37,063 bases of DNA, taken from positions 1-37,063 of the IMG/VR virus record IMGVR_UViG_3300037586_005480. One strand, written 5' to 3'. The stretch is from a virus. The notes under the pieces are model-generated. The model was not told where the DNA came from, did not search any database, and was given only the letters and a program-made list of their open reading frames with translations. How positions within the stretch are numbered: the stretch's first letter is position 1; every line of letters begins with the position of its first letter. The position numbers were made by a program, and so were the translations under genes. Shown here piece by piece: positions 12,484 through 20,565 of the stretch.

Positions 12484-12897
12484 GTGAAGATATCAAAGAG
12501 CCAGTTAAGACATCTCATACTTGAGGATATCCACATGCTGACAGAAACAGCAACTAGCGTACCGGGTGCTGTTGAGATACCTCTGTCAAAGGTTCCTGGT
12601 ATGGACTGGGATGACATGGAGATACTACCTGCCGGTGTCGTTGGGAGATATCTATTAGATTTTGACCAGCGCATACGAAATATTGAAAATCACATAACTT
12701 CTGACCAGATGCAGATGGCCAGGCCTGCCAATCTCCCGGAGGCAACCCACATAGTGCGAGAGACGATCCGTGAGCTTCCGGACGGGAGGTATAGGTTAGT
12801 ATCTAAGGCGGGTAAGAACCTTGGAACGTATGACACTAGAGAGGATGCAGAGAAACGTGAGAAACAGGTGAATTACTTTAAGAGTAAAGACGACTAG
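12484..12897 (+). CDS. N-terminally tagged hypothetical protein
   Basis: 137 aa from GTG 12484, with GAGGAG 10 nt upstream. Tag MKISKSQLRHLILEDIHMLTE with LTE|T at residues 19-21. The C-terminal part RYRLVSKAGKNLGTYDTREDAEKREKQV (in pieces about residues 101-130) looks like the GRYRLVSKKGKVLGTFDTKEKAEKREKQV motif I recall from many phage and bacterial small proteins. Last gene of the first tagged operon. Confidence 0.74.
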   Translation: MKISKSQLRHLILEDIHMLTETATSVPGAVEIPLSKVPGMDWDDMEILPAGVVGRYLLDFDQRIRNIENHITSDQMQMARPANLPEATHIVRETIRELPDGRYRLVSKAGKNLGTYDTREDAEKREKQVNYFKSKDD

Positions 12898-12990
12898 CTA
12901 GCTCTACGTTTTACTGTAAAAATTTTTCAAGGGCCAAAAATTTTCGAATCCTCGCGGCGTAAATAAAATATAAAAACTATGATCTTTTTA

Positions 12991-13019
12991 TTATAAACCG
13001 CCCCCTATCTTGATATAAT
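12991..13019 (+). promoter_or_regulatory. Sigma70-like promoter
   Basis: TTATAA, 17-bp spacer, TATAAT with extended -10 (TGATATAAT). It does not belong to the early promoter family (no GTGYAA). It drives the gene at 13088. Confidence 0.55.
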
Positions 13020-13087
13020 TGTTTCAATTGGTAACGACTGCCAATATTGCTAGATTAATAACACAACAAGATAGGAGAAAATATAGC

Positions 13088-13297
13088 ATGTCATATAATA
13101 AGTCAAAGTCTACCAGGCGTTTTACGTACGGTATCAACAGTAACCCCACCGCCAAGAAGGCAGGGTCTAACATAGTAACGATCAGCACAAACAGTGATAC
13201 TGATCGCTACAGCGTAGGAACGTCCTCACTCACGATGACCTTCAAGGAAGCGCGAGCACTACAGGGATTCCTTAACACGAATTTCTCTACTGAGTAG
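13088..13297 (+). CDS. Small hypothetical protein
   Basis: 69 aa from ATG 13088 after AGGAGAA. The longer reading from 13019 starts at the -10 of its promoter and is rejected. Basic N-terminus (MSYNKSKSTRRFTYG), then a beta pattern and helix (LTMTFKEARALQGFLNTNF). Probably nucleic-acid binding, inferred only from charge. No tag. Function unknown. Confidence 0.68.
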   Translation: MSYNKSKSTRRFTYGINSNPTAKKAGSNIVTISTNSDTDRYSVGTSSLTMTFKEARALQGFLNTNFSTE

Positions 13298-13385
13298 ACT
13301 TATCTTATACCGCAGGGAGGCACGGGTTCATAGTGAGATAGGTGCCTCACACTCATAACACACACACACACGAAGGAGAATAAAA

Positions 13386-13589
13386 ATGGGTGAAAAAAAT
13401 AAAAGCGGGTACGAGCTCCGCACTGATTTGCTCGGGATGGCGATTGGCATCGTTTGTGATAAGGTTAACCGACAGTTTGAGAATGAACATCTCAAGCCAG
13501 AAGGTCAGCGTCAAGCTGTTGCGCCTTACACGACTGAAGATATCATCGTAGAGGCAGAAAAGCTTTATACTTTTGTACAAAGCAAGTAG
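13386..13589 (+). CDS. Small helical hypothetical protein
   Basis: 67 aa from ATG 13386, AGGAG upstream. YELRTDLLGMAIGIVCDKVN (about residues 9-28) is a helix like those in small conserved proteins of marine T4-like phages, as I recall. The C-terminus has a TTEDIIVEAEKLYTFV helix. The upstream 88 nt (13298-13385) contain a CA repeat and no gene. Function unknown. Confidence 0.7.
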   Translation: MGEKNKSGYELRTDLLGMAIGIVCDKVNRQFENEHLKPEGQRQAVAPYTTEDIIVEAEKLYTFVQSK

Positions 13590-13601
13590 AAGGTGTATAC
13601 T
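13573..13601 (+). promoter_or_regulatory. Promoter of the large non-coding RNA
   Basis: TTGTAC, 17-bp spacer, TATACT. It overlaps the last codons of the preceding gene and predicts a transcript start near 13608. Confidence 0.58.
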
Positions 13602-13607
13602 TCTATA

Positions 13608-14310
13608 GTTCTTTGAAAACTTATGTGACCCATGTTCTCGGGTCCAAAAATCCAGGTGGAGTTACTGGCTCCTGGACCTAAAGCCTTCGGGTGACGGGAT
13701 AGAGAAAACTCCGATGGAGAAGGTGGCGTTCTTACGTCATGCCGCTTCACTAAGAGGAGGAACGAGTCAAGGGAGGTGGAACTTCCGAAGTCGTTCAGCG
13801 ACCTGATGCATGAGTTCTCATTCCGCTGAGGAAGTGCTGCTGAAGGTATCCACGGACTTGTAGATTCATCGTGGAAACGGGACAAGGGCAAACCAAGAAG
13901 CCGAAAGGCTATAATGTCTTGGGAAGAAGGGTTAACTCTCTTCAGAATCTAACTGTCGGTGACAGAAGTCTCTCTGGTGGAATTGGCAACAAGACCACCG
14001 TCCCGAAAGGGGTCCTGTGGACATGCTCCCAAGGTCTTGGAAGCAGGGCGTGCGACCGCGAGGTGAAGTGTACAGCTCACTCAAGGGAACACAGAATGTC
14101 ATGGCGATAGTAGGGCGTGCTGTTCCGTAGGTATTACAGCCTAAGAACAGGGAGAAAGCTCGTGAACGGCTTTACAGGTCGGTGTGTGCACCTCTAACCA
14201 AAAGGGACAGCTTCGAATTCAAGCGGAGTTGAGGGTCACGAGAATGAAAAGCGAGGTATGCTGCGCTTTTCCCCATTTAAGGCCGGTCGAAAGACCGGCC
14301 TTTTTTTTTT
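13608..14310 (+). ncRNA. Large structured non-coding RNA of about 700 nt
   Basis: No reading frame here has a ribosome-binding site and codon pattern typical of its neighbours. It is bounded by its own promoter (13573) and a textbook terminator (14281). Many local helices are visible: GACCC/GGGTC (near 13627), CCAGG/CCTGG (13652-13675), CCAAGA-AGCC-GAAA-GGCT-TCTTGG (13892-13922), CTGTC/GACAG (13951-13965), GGTGG/CCACC and GTCCCGAAAGGGG (13976-14011). GAAA-type loops are frequent. Size, phage context, and promoter/terminator framing fit the giant ornate phage RNAs GOLLD or ROOL. I cannot confirm membership. RNase P, tmRNA and rRNA are excluded by missing universal motifs. Confidence 0.75.
14281..14310 (+). 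terminator. Strong Rho-independent terminator
   Basis: GGCCGGTC-GAAA-GACCGGCC followed by ten T. It ends the large RNA. Confidence 0.93.
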
Positions 14311-14321
14311 ACCCTAGCGAA

Positions 14322-14330
14322 ATAGTTATA
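14322..14330 (+). promoter_or_regulatory. Candidate non-early promoter element (ATAGTTATA)
   Basis: Same 9-mer as 10734 and 15782, here within ATAGTTATAAAATA just after the terminator. The fibre gene starts 125 nt downstream; the leader is otherwise featureless. Confidence 0.45.
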
Positions 14331-14455
14331 AAATAAAAGGTGAAATATTGTTTAAACATTTAAAAACTCTCTATTCATTTGATGCTTTACAGTAAACAGC
14401 CATTAATATAAAATAATTACAGTATGTGGTTGTGACTTAGCATTGGGAGTTTGAT

Positions 14456-15214
14456 TTGTCCATAAAGATAATATACACAAAGTTAAAAGGATTAATTCAA
14501 GAGACTGGTTCTGGTGTAGAGATAAATGGAAATACTTCTATGGTGGGAACCACTAAGATAGTAGGACCTCAGCCTCGCACAGGAACAAATCCGCAGACGG
14601 AGCCTTTAGCGCTAACTGTTTCAGGCTCTATGGGTGTCGAGGTTTCCAACAACTCTTCGTTTATTGTTCAGGTCCCTAGACAGTCTAAGCCAGCTATTCA
14701 CGTACGTGCAGACATTTCACATGTTCGAGTCGGCATAGGGTGTGAGCCCGCCACGAGCGTGCTGCACGTTTCATCATCTGCTGATTCCGGCGGAATGATG
14801 TTTGATGGTAATCCTGGAGATGCGACGTATCTCACATTCAGAAAGCAGGCAGCTACCTCCCCTGGAGGGCAGTGGTCATTTGTGCACAGGGGTGATTCCA
14901 CTCCCGTGTTTTGGTTTTGGGGCTATGATGGCTCTACATATAAAAATGCTTGGAAGTTTGACTATGATGCAGGCGAGATGTCATTTTCTTCTAATGCAGA
15001 TTATGGTGTGATCATAGGCGACACAGGAGTAGATGATACCGCCCAGCTAGAAGTAACATCAACGACTAAAGGATTTCTACCTCCCAGACTGACAACTACA
15101 CAGAGAGATAATATATCTTCTCCTGCGCCGGGCCTAATGATTTACAACACTACTTCAGATAAGTTAAATTTCTATAATGGTACAGATTGGGAAGAGGTTA
15201 CTTCTTCAACATAG
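14456..15214 (+). CDS. Tail-fibre or virion decoration-like protein
   Basis: 252 aa from TTG 14456 with GGGAG upstream. Ser/Thr/Gly-rich beta repeats through the first 190 residues, and a C-terminal segment (GFLPPRLTTTQRDNISSPAP, then GLMIYNTTSDKLNFYNGTDW) typical of phage fibre and neck-appendage proteins and of bacterial exported proteins that use the same trimeric module. No visible intramolecular chaperone domain. The N-terminus (YTKLKGLIQETGSG) also contains LIQE|T, so it may carry a degenerate version of the tag. Probably part of host recognition or the virion surface. Confidence 0.75.
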   Translation: MSIKIIYTKLKGLIQETGSGVEINGNTSMVGTTKIVGPQPRTGTNPQTEPLALTVSGSMGVEVSNNSSFIVQVPRQSKPAIHVRADISHVRVGIGCEPATSVLHVSSSADSGGMMFDGNPGDATYLTFRKQAATSPGGQWSFVHRGDSTPVFWFWGYDGSTYKNAWKFDYDAGEMSFSSNADYGVIIGDTGVDDTAQLEVTSTTKGFLPPRLTTTQRDNISSPAPGLMIYNTTSDKLNFYNGTDWEEVTSST

Positions 15215-15347
15215 AAAACTATTTGGTAATATCTTTGTCAATATTTAAAAGAGAAGAAAAAATAAATAAACTTTTTTAATAAAAAATTGAATGAAAGGCA
15301 GCCCTAAAGCTTTTAATATATGTAAGCATCATATATAGGAGTTTAAC

Positions 15348-15650
15348 ATGAAGTTTATGCTATTGGCTGCCCTGAGTTTTTTTGGAACTAGCTGTGCAGC
15401 ACACGCTCACACACCTGCTAGAACCGGAGTTTCGGTCAGCATTCAATCTGGGTGGATTTGGGTTCCTGGTTACTGGTCATATCTAAAGTACGGTGTAGGA
15501 AAAAATACTATCGTTAGAAAATATAGATGGAATGGAGGATACTGGAATCATAAAGCTCTTGGTAAGTCATATAGAACACACAAGCAGGGTCCCCCAGTCA
15601 ATAGACATCATCATGGGCAAAGGCATCGGCATCACCGTCACTTACGATAA
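15348..15650 (+). CDS. Exported His-rich YXWV/WVPGYW-repeat-like protein
   Basis: 100 aa. Signal peptide MKFMLLAALSFFGTSCAAHA, cleaved either after AHA or, as a lipoprotein, before Cys16. The mature part has WIWVPGYWSY and YRWNGGYWNHK, the pattern of small periplasmic WVPGxW/YXWG-repeat proteins, and a very His-rich C-terminus (HRHHHGQRHRHHRHLR-like) that could bind metal. Host-derived type of gene, so probably a moron. Periplasmic or outer membrane location inferred. Confidence 0.68.
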   Translation: MKFMLLAALSFFGTSCAAHAHTPARTGVSVSIQSGWIWVPGYWSYLKYGVGKNTIVRKYRWNGGYWNHKALGKSYRTHKQGPPVNRHHHGQRHRHHRHLR

Positions 15651-15781
15651 TAAATTGAATACTGACTCATTACTAGCAACTGTTCTTGGTGCACTACTTT
15701 TTATCGCATGGTAGGGACCCTATTCAGTTGTATAATGGTGTAATGGGCATGTTGACGTCATATTATTTCATGGCGAAGTAA

Positions 15782-15790
15782 ATAGTTATA
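15782..15790 (+). promoter_or_regulatory. Candidate non-early promoter element (ATAGTTATA)
   Basis: Same 9-mer as 10734 and 14322. It ends 25 nt before GTG 15816, matching the spacing at 10734. Confidence 0.48.
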
Positions 15791-15815
15791 TCTGAATTAC
15801 TATTTGGAGATAGCT

Positions 15816-16223
15816 GTGAGGATTACACAAAATGAACTTAGAAGAATTATTCTAGAGGCATTTGAAGAAATAGAGAGTGAAGAAGTCACAGATGAGACTG
15901 AAAGCTCTAATCTATTTGATGCTCCAGAGCCTGCAGCTCTTCAAGCTATGCAAAGACGTGAAGAAGAAATGAGATCTAAAGAGCGATGGGGATCTCTATC
16001 TGATGAGGCTTTTGATGTGTCTATTAATCTTATTCAATCTAGGACTCGTGGTTCAATTGATCCAATAGCACGGCTATATATGAAGGTTAGAGATATTGTT
16101 CACTCATCTGACACGGGTGAAGAAGCATGGCCTAGAGAAATAGAGATACAAGAAGGGTTTGATGCAGCCCTAAGCAGTATTATCCATAGAACTGTACTGG
16201 CGTATGATGAGGGAGAAATATAA
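15816..16223 (+). CDS. N-terminally tagged acidic protein
   Basis: 135 aa. GTG 15816 chosen over TTG 15804 because GGAG (15806-15809) lies 6 nt upstream of it and because the protein then begins with the tag MRITQNELRRIILEAFEEIE. The body is acidic and helical. A DPIARLYMKVRDIV segment lies near residue 83. Function unknown. It overlaps the next start by 1 nt (TAATG). Confidence 0.7.
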   Translation: MRITQNELRRIILEAFEEIESEEVTDETESSNLFDAPEPAALQAMQRREEEMRSKERWGSLSDEAFDVSINLIQSRTRGSIDPIARLYMKVRDIVHSSDTGEEAWPREIEIQEGFDAALSSIIHRTVLAYDEGEI

Positions 16224-16510
16224 TGAAAGTCTCTCAGAAAATGCTTAAGAGGCTTATTAAAGAAGTCTATGAGGATTCAGAGAGAGAATATGAAATTCTT
16301 CAAGCATCTGAGAATCTGGCTTCAACATTATCATCTGAGTGGAGTAAAGAAGAGGCATATAAGATTATAGTTTATGCTGCAGATATACTTAATCCTGGAT
16401 CATATAGTCCTAGTGAAGAAGAAAAAGAAGAATTTATGACAGAACCTTTTCCAGGATCAAGAAAAATTCCTGTCGGATCATTAAGCTGGAGAGATCGTGA
16501 GAGTAACTAA
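16223..16510 (+). CDS. N-terminally tagged hypothetical protein
   Basis: 95 aa starting MKVSQKMLKRLIKEVYED. No strong L/I-x-E site directly after the tag. The body is acidic and helical with a Pro/Ser-rich end. Coupled to both neighbours by overlaps (16223; 16497-16510). Function unknown. Confidence 0.68.
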   Translation: MKVSQKMLKRLIKEVYEDSEREYEILQASENLASTLSSEWSKEEAYKIIVYAADILNPGSYSPSEEEKEEFMTEPFPGSRKIPVGSLSWRDRESN

Positions 16511-17006
16511 AAAATATCTTAGAGAGATTATATTAAACGAGATTAACAACATCGTCACAGAGATGTGCGGTCCTTGTGCTGCTGGAGCTGAAGGTGATGG
16601 ACATGGTGATGTTAATCTTATGTCTAGAGTTTCACCTGACGTACTTCCTGATGATGGACCTGGTTCTCCACTTACAAAACAAGAAGCACTTAAGGCTGTT
16701 ATGGCTATAGCAAATGATACATCATGCCCTGTGACTAGATCTGCACTTGAAGATATTGTTAATAATCTTTCCAGTGAGCAGGAATATGAAGATCATGACT
16801 ATGATACGGGAATGGAAGTTCTCCACAGTGATCATGGCGGACAATCATGTGGTGAAGCACATCCCAGTGAATCTCATGATAGCTGGGTATCTGGGGGACA
16901 GGCGAGAGTTCCTAATTTAGGAAGCCTAGATCCTCATTCAGCATTTGGCCCGGGACATGGTGTGGGTTCAGGTGAAATAAATGACTACACTATCTCAGGA
17001 GAATAA
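16497..17006 (+). CDS. N-terminally tagged Cys/His/Asp-rich protein
   Basis: 169 aa from GTG 16497 after GGAGAG. Tag MRVTKKYLREIILNEINNIVTE with VTE|M. The body begins CGPCAAGAEGDGHGD and is rich in His, Asp and Gly (GDGHGDVN, DHDYDTGMEVLHSDHGG), suggesting metal binding. A short helical domain (LTKQEALKAVMAIANDTS) lies in the middle. Function unknown. Confidence 0.7.
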   Translation: MRVTKKYLREIILNEINNIVTEMCGPCAAGAEGDGHGDVNLMSRVSPDVLPDDGPGSPLTKQEALKAVMAIANDTSCPVTRSALEDIVNNLSSEQEYEDHDYDTGMEVLHSDHGGQSCGEAHPSESHDSWVSGGQARVPNLGSLDPHSAFGPGHGVGSGEINDYTISGE

Positions 17007-17013
17007 TATATAT

Positions 17014-17232
17014 CTAGATTTTATGAGGTGATATTAGTGTTAACCACTCTGATGAAACGCTATACTCTATGTCTCCTGCATAAAGAATTGTATAGGTTTC
17101 CTCTGGTTCAATTCTTTCTTTAAGATCTATAGGAAATCCAAGCCCTCCGCTTATAATTAAAGCTGAGGAATTATCAATTATTTTACCACTTGTGCTAACA
17201 ATTGCAACAAGATCTCCTGATTTGAACTTCAT
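17014..17232 (-). CDS. Minus-strand SH3-like small protein
   Basis: 72 aa on the opposite strand to its neighbours. Starts MKFKSGDLVAIVSTSGKI and has a ...GLGFPIDL... beta pattern and WLTLISP end, as in small SH3-like barrels. It resembles the 108-aa protein at 19447 in the opening MK-K-G-L--LV--G pattern. Both flank the 722-aa fusion gene. Function unknown. Confidence 0.62.
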   Translation of the reverse strand: MKFKSGDLVAIVSTSGKIIDNSSALIISGGLGFPIDLKERIEPEETYTILYAGDIEYSVSSEWLTLISPHKI

Positions 17233-17248
17233 TTTTGATATCCTTCAC

Positions 17249-17258
17249 TATAATTATA
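17249..17258. promoter_or_regulatory. Palindromic TATAATTATA between divergent genes
   Basis: Ends 23 nt before ATG 17282 on the plus strand and 16 nt before the minus-strand start at 17232. Its symmetry could serve both directions. Confidence 0.42.
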
Positions 17259-17281
17259 AGAAGTAGAGGCAATAAGAGAAG

Positions 17282-19450
17282 ATGAAAGTATCTGATAAAA
17301 ATCTTTATCTTATTATTGAGAGCTCTATTATAAGAGGCAGAAAGTTAGAAAAATACTCTACACTTCTGTCAAGAAAAATAGTTCAACTATTAAAAGATCA
17401 AGAGATAAGAGATACCTTATCATCTATTTCACCTGACAAAGAAATTCAACTCAAAAATCCTTTGGAAATAGATTCAATAATTTCTGATCTTGATAATATT
17501 AGAGATTTTTATATTGTTCTCTCAACAAACGATGAAAACTATGCTGACATAGCAGGAAACTATGTTTTTAATACGACTAATAGAGAAAATTCAGACTTTT
17601 ATATGGTTATTGATCTTCCAAGAGATTATGAATTTTCTCTATTTTCTATTTTAATACCTGAGCTTAAAGAAACAATTAGGCATGAGCTAGAGCATAGCTC
17701 TGATGACACAGAGACACTAAGCATTCCACCAGATGATAAGTGGAGCAGTTTAGAAAATCTATTAGATCACTTTATTAGTGAGGCTGAAACAAAAGCATAT
17801 GTGACTGGACTTTATAAAAAAGCAAAGATGACAAAAAGCTCAGCACTAGATGTGATTGATCAATATCTTTTAAATGTATACAATATTGCAATCAGCCTTG
17901 GTTATTCTAGAAATGATCTGGACCCGATTATGAAAAAAATCAGAGATAGGTGGGTAGATTATTTGATAAAAAGATATCCAAAAGCTAGACTAAATGAATT
18001 AGTCTTGCTAGAAGAAGATAAAAAATCTCCCGGTGCGGGAATTGTTGTTGTAAGAAAAATTGACAATGAATGGAAGGTATTGGGATTAAAAATATATGGA
18101 AGATATGATATTCCTAAGGGAAAAATTGAATCAGGTGAATCAAGCCTTGATGCAGCTGTTAGAGAGACAATTGAAGAGGCTGGAATATCGGATTTAAATT
18201 TTAGATGGGGACTTTCAAGCATAAAGGCAAATCATGTAACACTCTATATAGCACAGACATCACAAGAAGGTGAAATAAAGCCAAATCCAGAGACAGGAAT
18301 ATATGAGCATCACGGAATTAAGTGGATGTCTTGGGAAGATCTTCAATATAATATTCACCCATATCTTGCACACGCTATATCATGGGCAAAAGATATAGTA
18401 GAATCTCAGCTAACCATAAATGAAAGAAAAAAGAAAAAGAAAAAAGAAAAACTTAAAAAATCTGGATCTCATCCAGAAGAAGCGTACGAATTGGGAACTA
18501 AAAAAAATCTATATCTTGACAGACCAACATCGCATGGAGGTTGGCCCGAAGGTCCTAGTAAGAGCTTTACAAGCAACAAACCTGTGAATATTCAAATCTC
18601 TAGCTGGCTCAAAAATATGGGAATGATGGAAAAAAATGTTTTAGAGAAAATTATATCAAGAATATTAACAGAAAATATATCATATTTTGGAGGTGGGTTT
18701 GCTAACTTTAAATCTCTTATTGATTCTGGTATTCATCCTATTGAGGCTGCAGAAGAATCAGGGTTCAAGAGAGTACAGGGTGGATATAGCAGGTTTGTAT
18801 ATGAACATCCCACTGCCGGAGAATTTGTTCTAAAGATAGCACATGGAATGGGAAATTCATGGAGAAATGCTAATACATGGGCAGATGAAACAGCAGATGA
18901 GAATGCCGGAAATATAGATCTCGCTAGAAGAACAAATGTAGCAGAAGCTCAGAGTGGCAAGAATAGCTTATTTGACATATTTCCAAAAGTTTATCCAGGA
19001 GATCCCGAGGGTAATTGGATACTTTCAGAGAAAGTTAATACACTCAATAGCGCAAAAGAGATGTCAGAGTTCTTTCCGGAAATAAGTTTTCCGGCGGGCC
19101 AGATGATGTGGATACTTCTTTTAGATATGGGTTCTAAATACGCAAAAGAAATGAAGGAGCTTCATGATGTCGGTGACTGGGATGCAGAGCCGGATAAATT
19201 TAATAAGAGTGTTGAACAATTAAGCACCAATCCCATGGGACAGAAAGTTGTACAAAAATTTACAGAGCTATGGAAAAATCCCACGTTTAGAGAAGTTTCT
19301 AAAGCTATGTCTTACTTTGGAATAGCTCCACATGAAATGAGATATGATAATGTTGGATATGTTATGAGAGACAAAAAGAAGCAGTTTGTGATTCTTGATG
19401 TCAGTGTTGGTCTTGGAGGAGGCTCAAGTGAAAATACAACAGAGTTTTAA
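17282..19450 (+). CDS. Fusion: HExxH peptidase-like, Nudix hydrolase, internal tag, kinase-like domain
   Basis: 722 aa. The N-terminus MKVSDKNLYLIIESSII is a variant tag. Residues about 40-200 contain H134-E-L-E-H138 with a downstream EAETKAY that could give the third zinc ligand. Residues about 250-370 are a Nudix domain with an intact box G280-x5-E286-x7-R294-E-x-x-E-E-x-G301. A Lys-rich linker (about 380-400) follows. At residues 449-464 a second tag-like segment MEKNVLEKIISRILTE|N occurs. The C-terminal domain (about 470-722) has Gly-rich and Lys518 features (RFVYEHP, FVLKIA) and a late HEMRYDNVG...FVILDVS pattern (H684, N690, D706) reminiscent of protein-kinase-like folds. It may be a polyprotein cut at the internal site. 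Domain order and Nudix box are direct; kinase fold is tentative. Confidence 0.78.
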   Translation: MKVSDKNLYLIIESSIIRGRKLEKYSTLLSRKIVQLLKDQEIRDTLSSISPDKEIQLKNPLEIDSIISDLDNIRDFYIVLSTNDENYADIAGNYVFNTTNRENSDFYMVIDLPRDYEFSLFSILIPELKETIRHELEHSSDDTETLSIPPDDKWSSLENLLDHFISEAETKAYVTGLYKKAKMTKSSALDVIDQYLLNVYNIAISLGYSRNDLDPIMKKIRDRWVDYLIKRYPKARLNELVLLEEDKKSPGAGIVVVRKIDNEWKVLGLKIYGRYDIPKGKIESGESSLDAAVRETIEEAGISDLNFRWGLSSIKANHVTLYIAQTSQEGEIKPNPETGIYEHHGIKWMSWEDLQYNIHPYLAHAISWAKDIVESQLTINERKKKKKKEKLKKSGSHPEEAYELGTKKNLYLDRPTSHGGWPEGPSKSFTSNKPVNIQISSWLKNMGMMEKNVLEKIISRILTENISYFGGGFANFKSLIDSGIHPIEAAEESGFKRVQGGYSRFVYEHPTAGEFVLKIAHGMGNSWRNANTWADETADENAGNIDLARRTNVAEAQSGKNSLFDIFPKVYPGDPEGNWILSEKVNTLNSAKEMSEFFPEISFPAGQMMWILLLDMGSKYAKEMKELHDVGDWDAEPDKFNKSVEQLSTNPMGQKVVQKFTELWKNPTFREVSKAMSYFGIAPHEMRYDNVGYVMRDKKKQFVILDVSVGLGGGSSENTTEF

Positions 19451-19773
19451 TTAACTAGTTCTATATTTTGTTTAAAAACTTGCATAACATTTCCCCTTAT
19501 AAGCACACTATACACATCATAGTAAAACCAGTCTGGATCTAGCTTAACATTGTGCGGTCTTCCAATATAGTCTATTAAAATTGCAAGATCACCATGAGAA
19601 ACCTTTTCAGATCTTCCAATAAAGTCATTAGAAGAAGGGTATGTAGAGAGTCGTATGGTTTCAAAGATAGTGAATCCACCACAGCCGTCATTTCCCCCAG
19701 CAGCAAAGCCATCTTTTGTATACATCAATCCTTTTGTAACTAACTTTATTAATTGCCCAGGTTTTAATTTCAC
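19447..19773 (-). CDS. Minus-strand SH3-like small protein
   Basis: 108 aa from a GTG on the minus strand (19771-19773). Starts MKLKPGQLIKLVTKGLMY and continues with HGDLAILIDYIGRPHNVKL and YDVYSVLIRGNVMQVF, a typical small beta-barrel pattern with similar proteins in T4-like phages, as I recall. Its 3' end overlaps the stop of the 722-aa gene by 4 nt. Possibly a paralogue of 17014. Function unknown. Confidence 0.66.
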   Translation of the reverse strand: MKLKPGQLIKLVTKGLMYTKDGFAAGGNDGCGGFTIFETIRLSTYPSSNDFIGRSEKVSHGDLAILIDYIGRPHNVKLDPDWFYYDVYSVLIRGNVMQVFKQNIELVN

Positions 19774-19863
19774 ATCTATGTTCCTTCTCAGAGATGATAA
19801 GAAATAAAAAGTTACTTCCTACAGCTATTGAATACATATTATATGAACTGGAGATATTGAGAT

Positions 19864-20526
19864 ATGAGATTTATTGCCACGGCTATAATGATTTTAGTAG
19901 GTTGCGCACCACAGCTTGAAACTGGTGTAGAAGAAGAAACAGTAAGTGAAGAGGATGTCATTGTCGAAGAATCCTCAGAAGACACTGAAGATACAGTTGA
20001 AGAAGAGGAGCCAGTCGAGCCGGAAGGGTCTGATATACATGGAGGATCTCCTACAAATGTCACATGGAGTGAGTGTAATCAACAGGTGGGAAGTCATCCT
20101 TGTGATTTTTCACTAGTCGATCAATTTGGAGATACTTTTACACTTTATGATAATTTCGCAACAGTTATGGTAATAGATTTTTCCACGATGTGGTGCAGTG
20201 TATGTAAAAATATTGCTCCAGATGTTCAAGATTTTCAAGATGAATATGGACCTAATGGATTTTTATGGGTGACTGTATTAATAGATAATGCAACAGGCGG
20301 AGATCCAACTTTAGAGGATATTGAAAATTGGGCAAATACTTATGGTATAGAGACATCCCCGGTTCTAGTAGGAAGCAGAGACATGGTCGATCTTACAGCT
20401 CAAGATGGTTATCCAATTACCTCATGGCCCACACTTGTTGTAATAGATAGGGATATGAATCTTGCTTATGGAATAAATGGATGGAATGAGTCAGTTATTA
20501 GAGGGTGGGTAGAAGATACACTATGA
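19864..20526 (+). CDS. Thioredoxin-like (TlpA/redoxin) lipoprotein
   Basis: 220 aa. A lipoprotein signal MRFIATAIMILVGC (lipobox LVGC, Cys14), a long Glu-rich linker (residues about 20-58) and a thioredoxin-fold domain (about 70-220). The redox motif is W-C-S-V-C in FSTMWCSVCKNIAP, and the cis-Pro region is SWPTLVVIDRD. Such proteins reduce or isomerise disulfides in the periplasm. The acidic-linker lipoprotein architecture is common in myxobacterial-type proteins, which is a host hint, not proof. Likely a moron gene. No tag. Confidence 0.8.
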   Translation: MRFIATAIMILVGCAPQLETGVEEETVSEEDVIVEESSEDTEDTVEEEEPVEPEGSDIHGGSPTNVTWSECNQQVGSHPCDFSLVDQFGDTFTLYDNFATVMVIDFSTMWCSVCKNIAPDVQDFQDEYGPNGFLWVTVLIDNATGGDPTLEDIENWANTYGIETSPVLVGSRDMVDLTAQDGYPITSWPTLVVIDRDMNLAYGINGWNESVIRGWVEDTL

Positions 20527-20555
20527 AAATCACCAAAAGGAAGGCTCTAAAGTAG
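20523..20555 (+). pseudogene. Vestigial tag-only reading frame
   Basis: ATG overlaps the previous TGA, encodes MKITKRKALK and stops. The first six residues equal the tag. The nucleotide sequence ATGAAAATCACCAAAAGG is what a tagged gene would start with. It looks like the stump of a lost tagged gene, or a coupling leader for 20566. Confidence 0.5.
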
Positions 20556-20565
20556 GGACTATTTC

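Noticed and set aside
13871-14110. 79-codon frame inside the large RNA
   Set aside because: No ribosome-binding site, poor composition, and it lies within dense predicted helices.
13608-14310. RNase P RNA or a self-splicing intron
   Set aside because: The universal RNase P motifs are not seen, and the element does not interrupt a gene, so an intron is unlikely.
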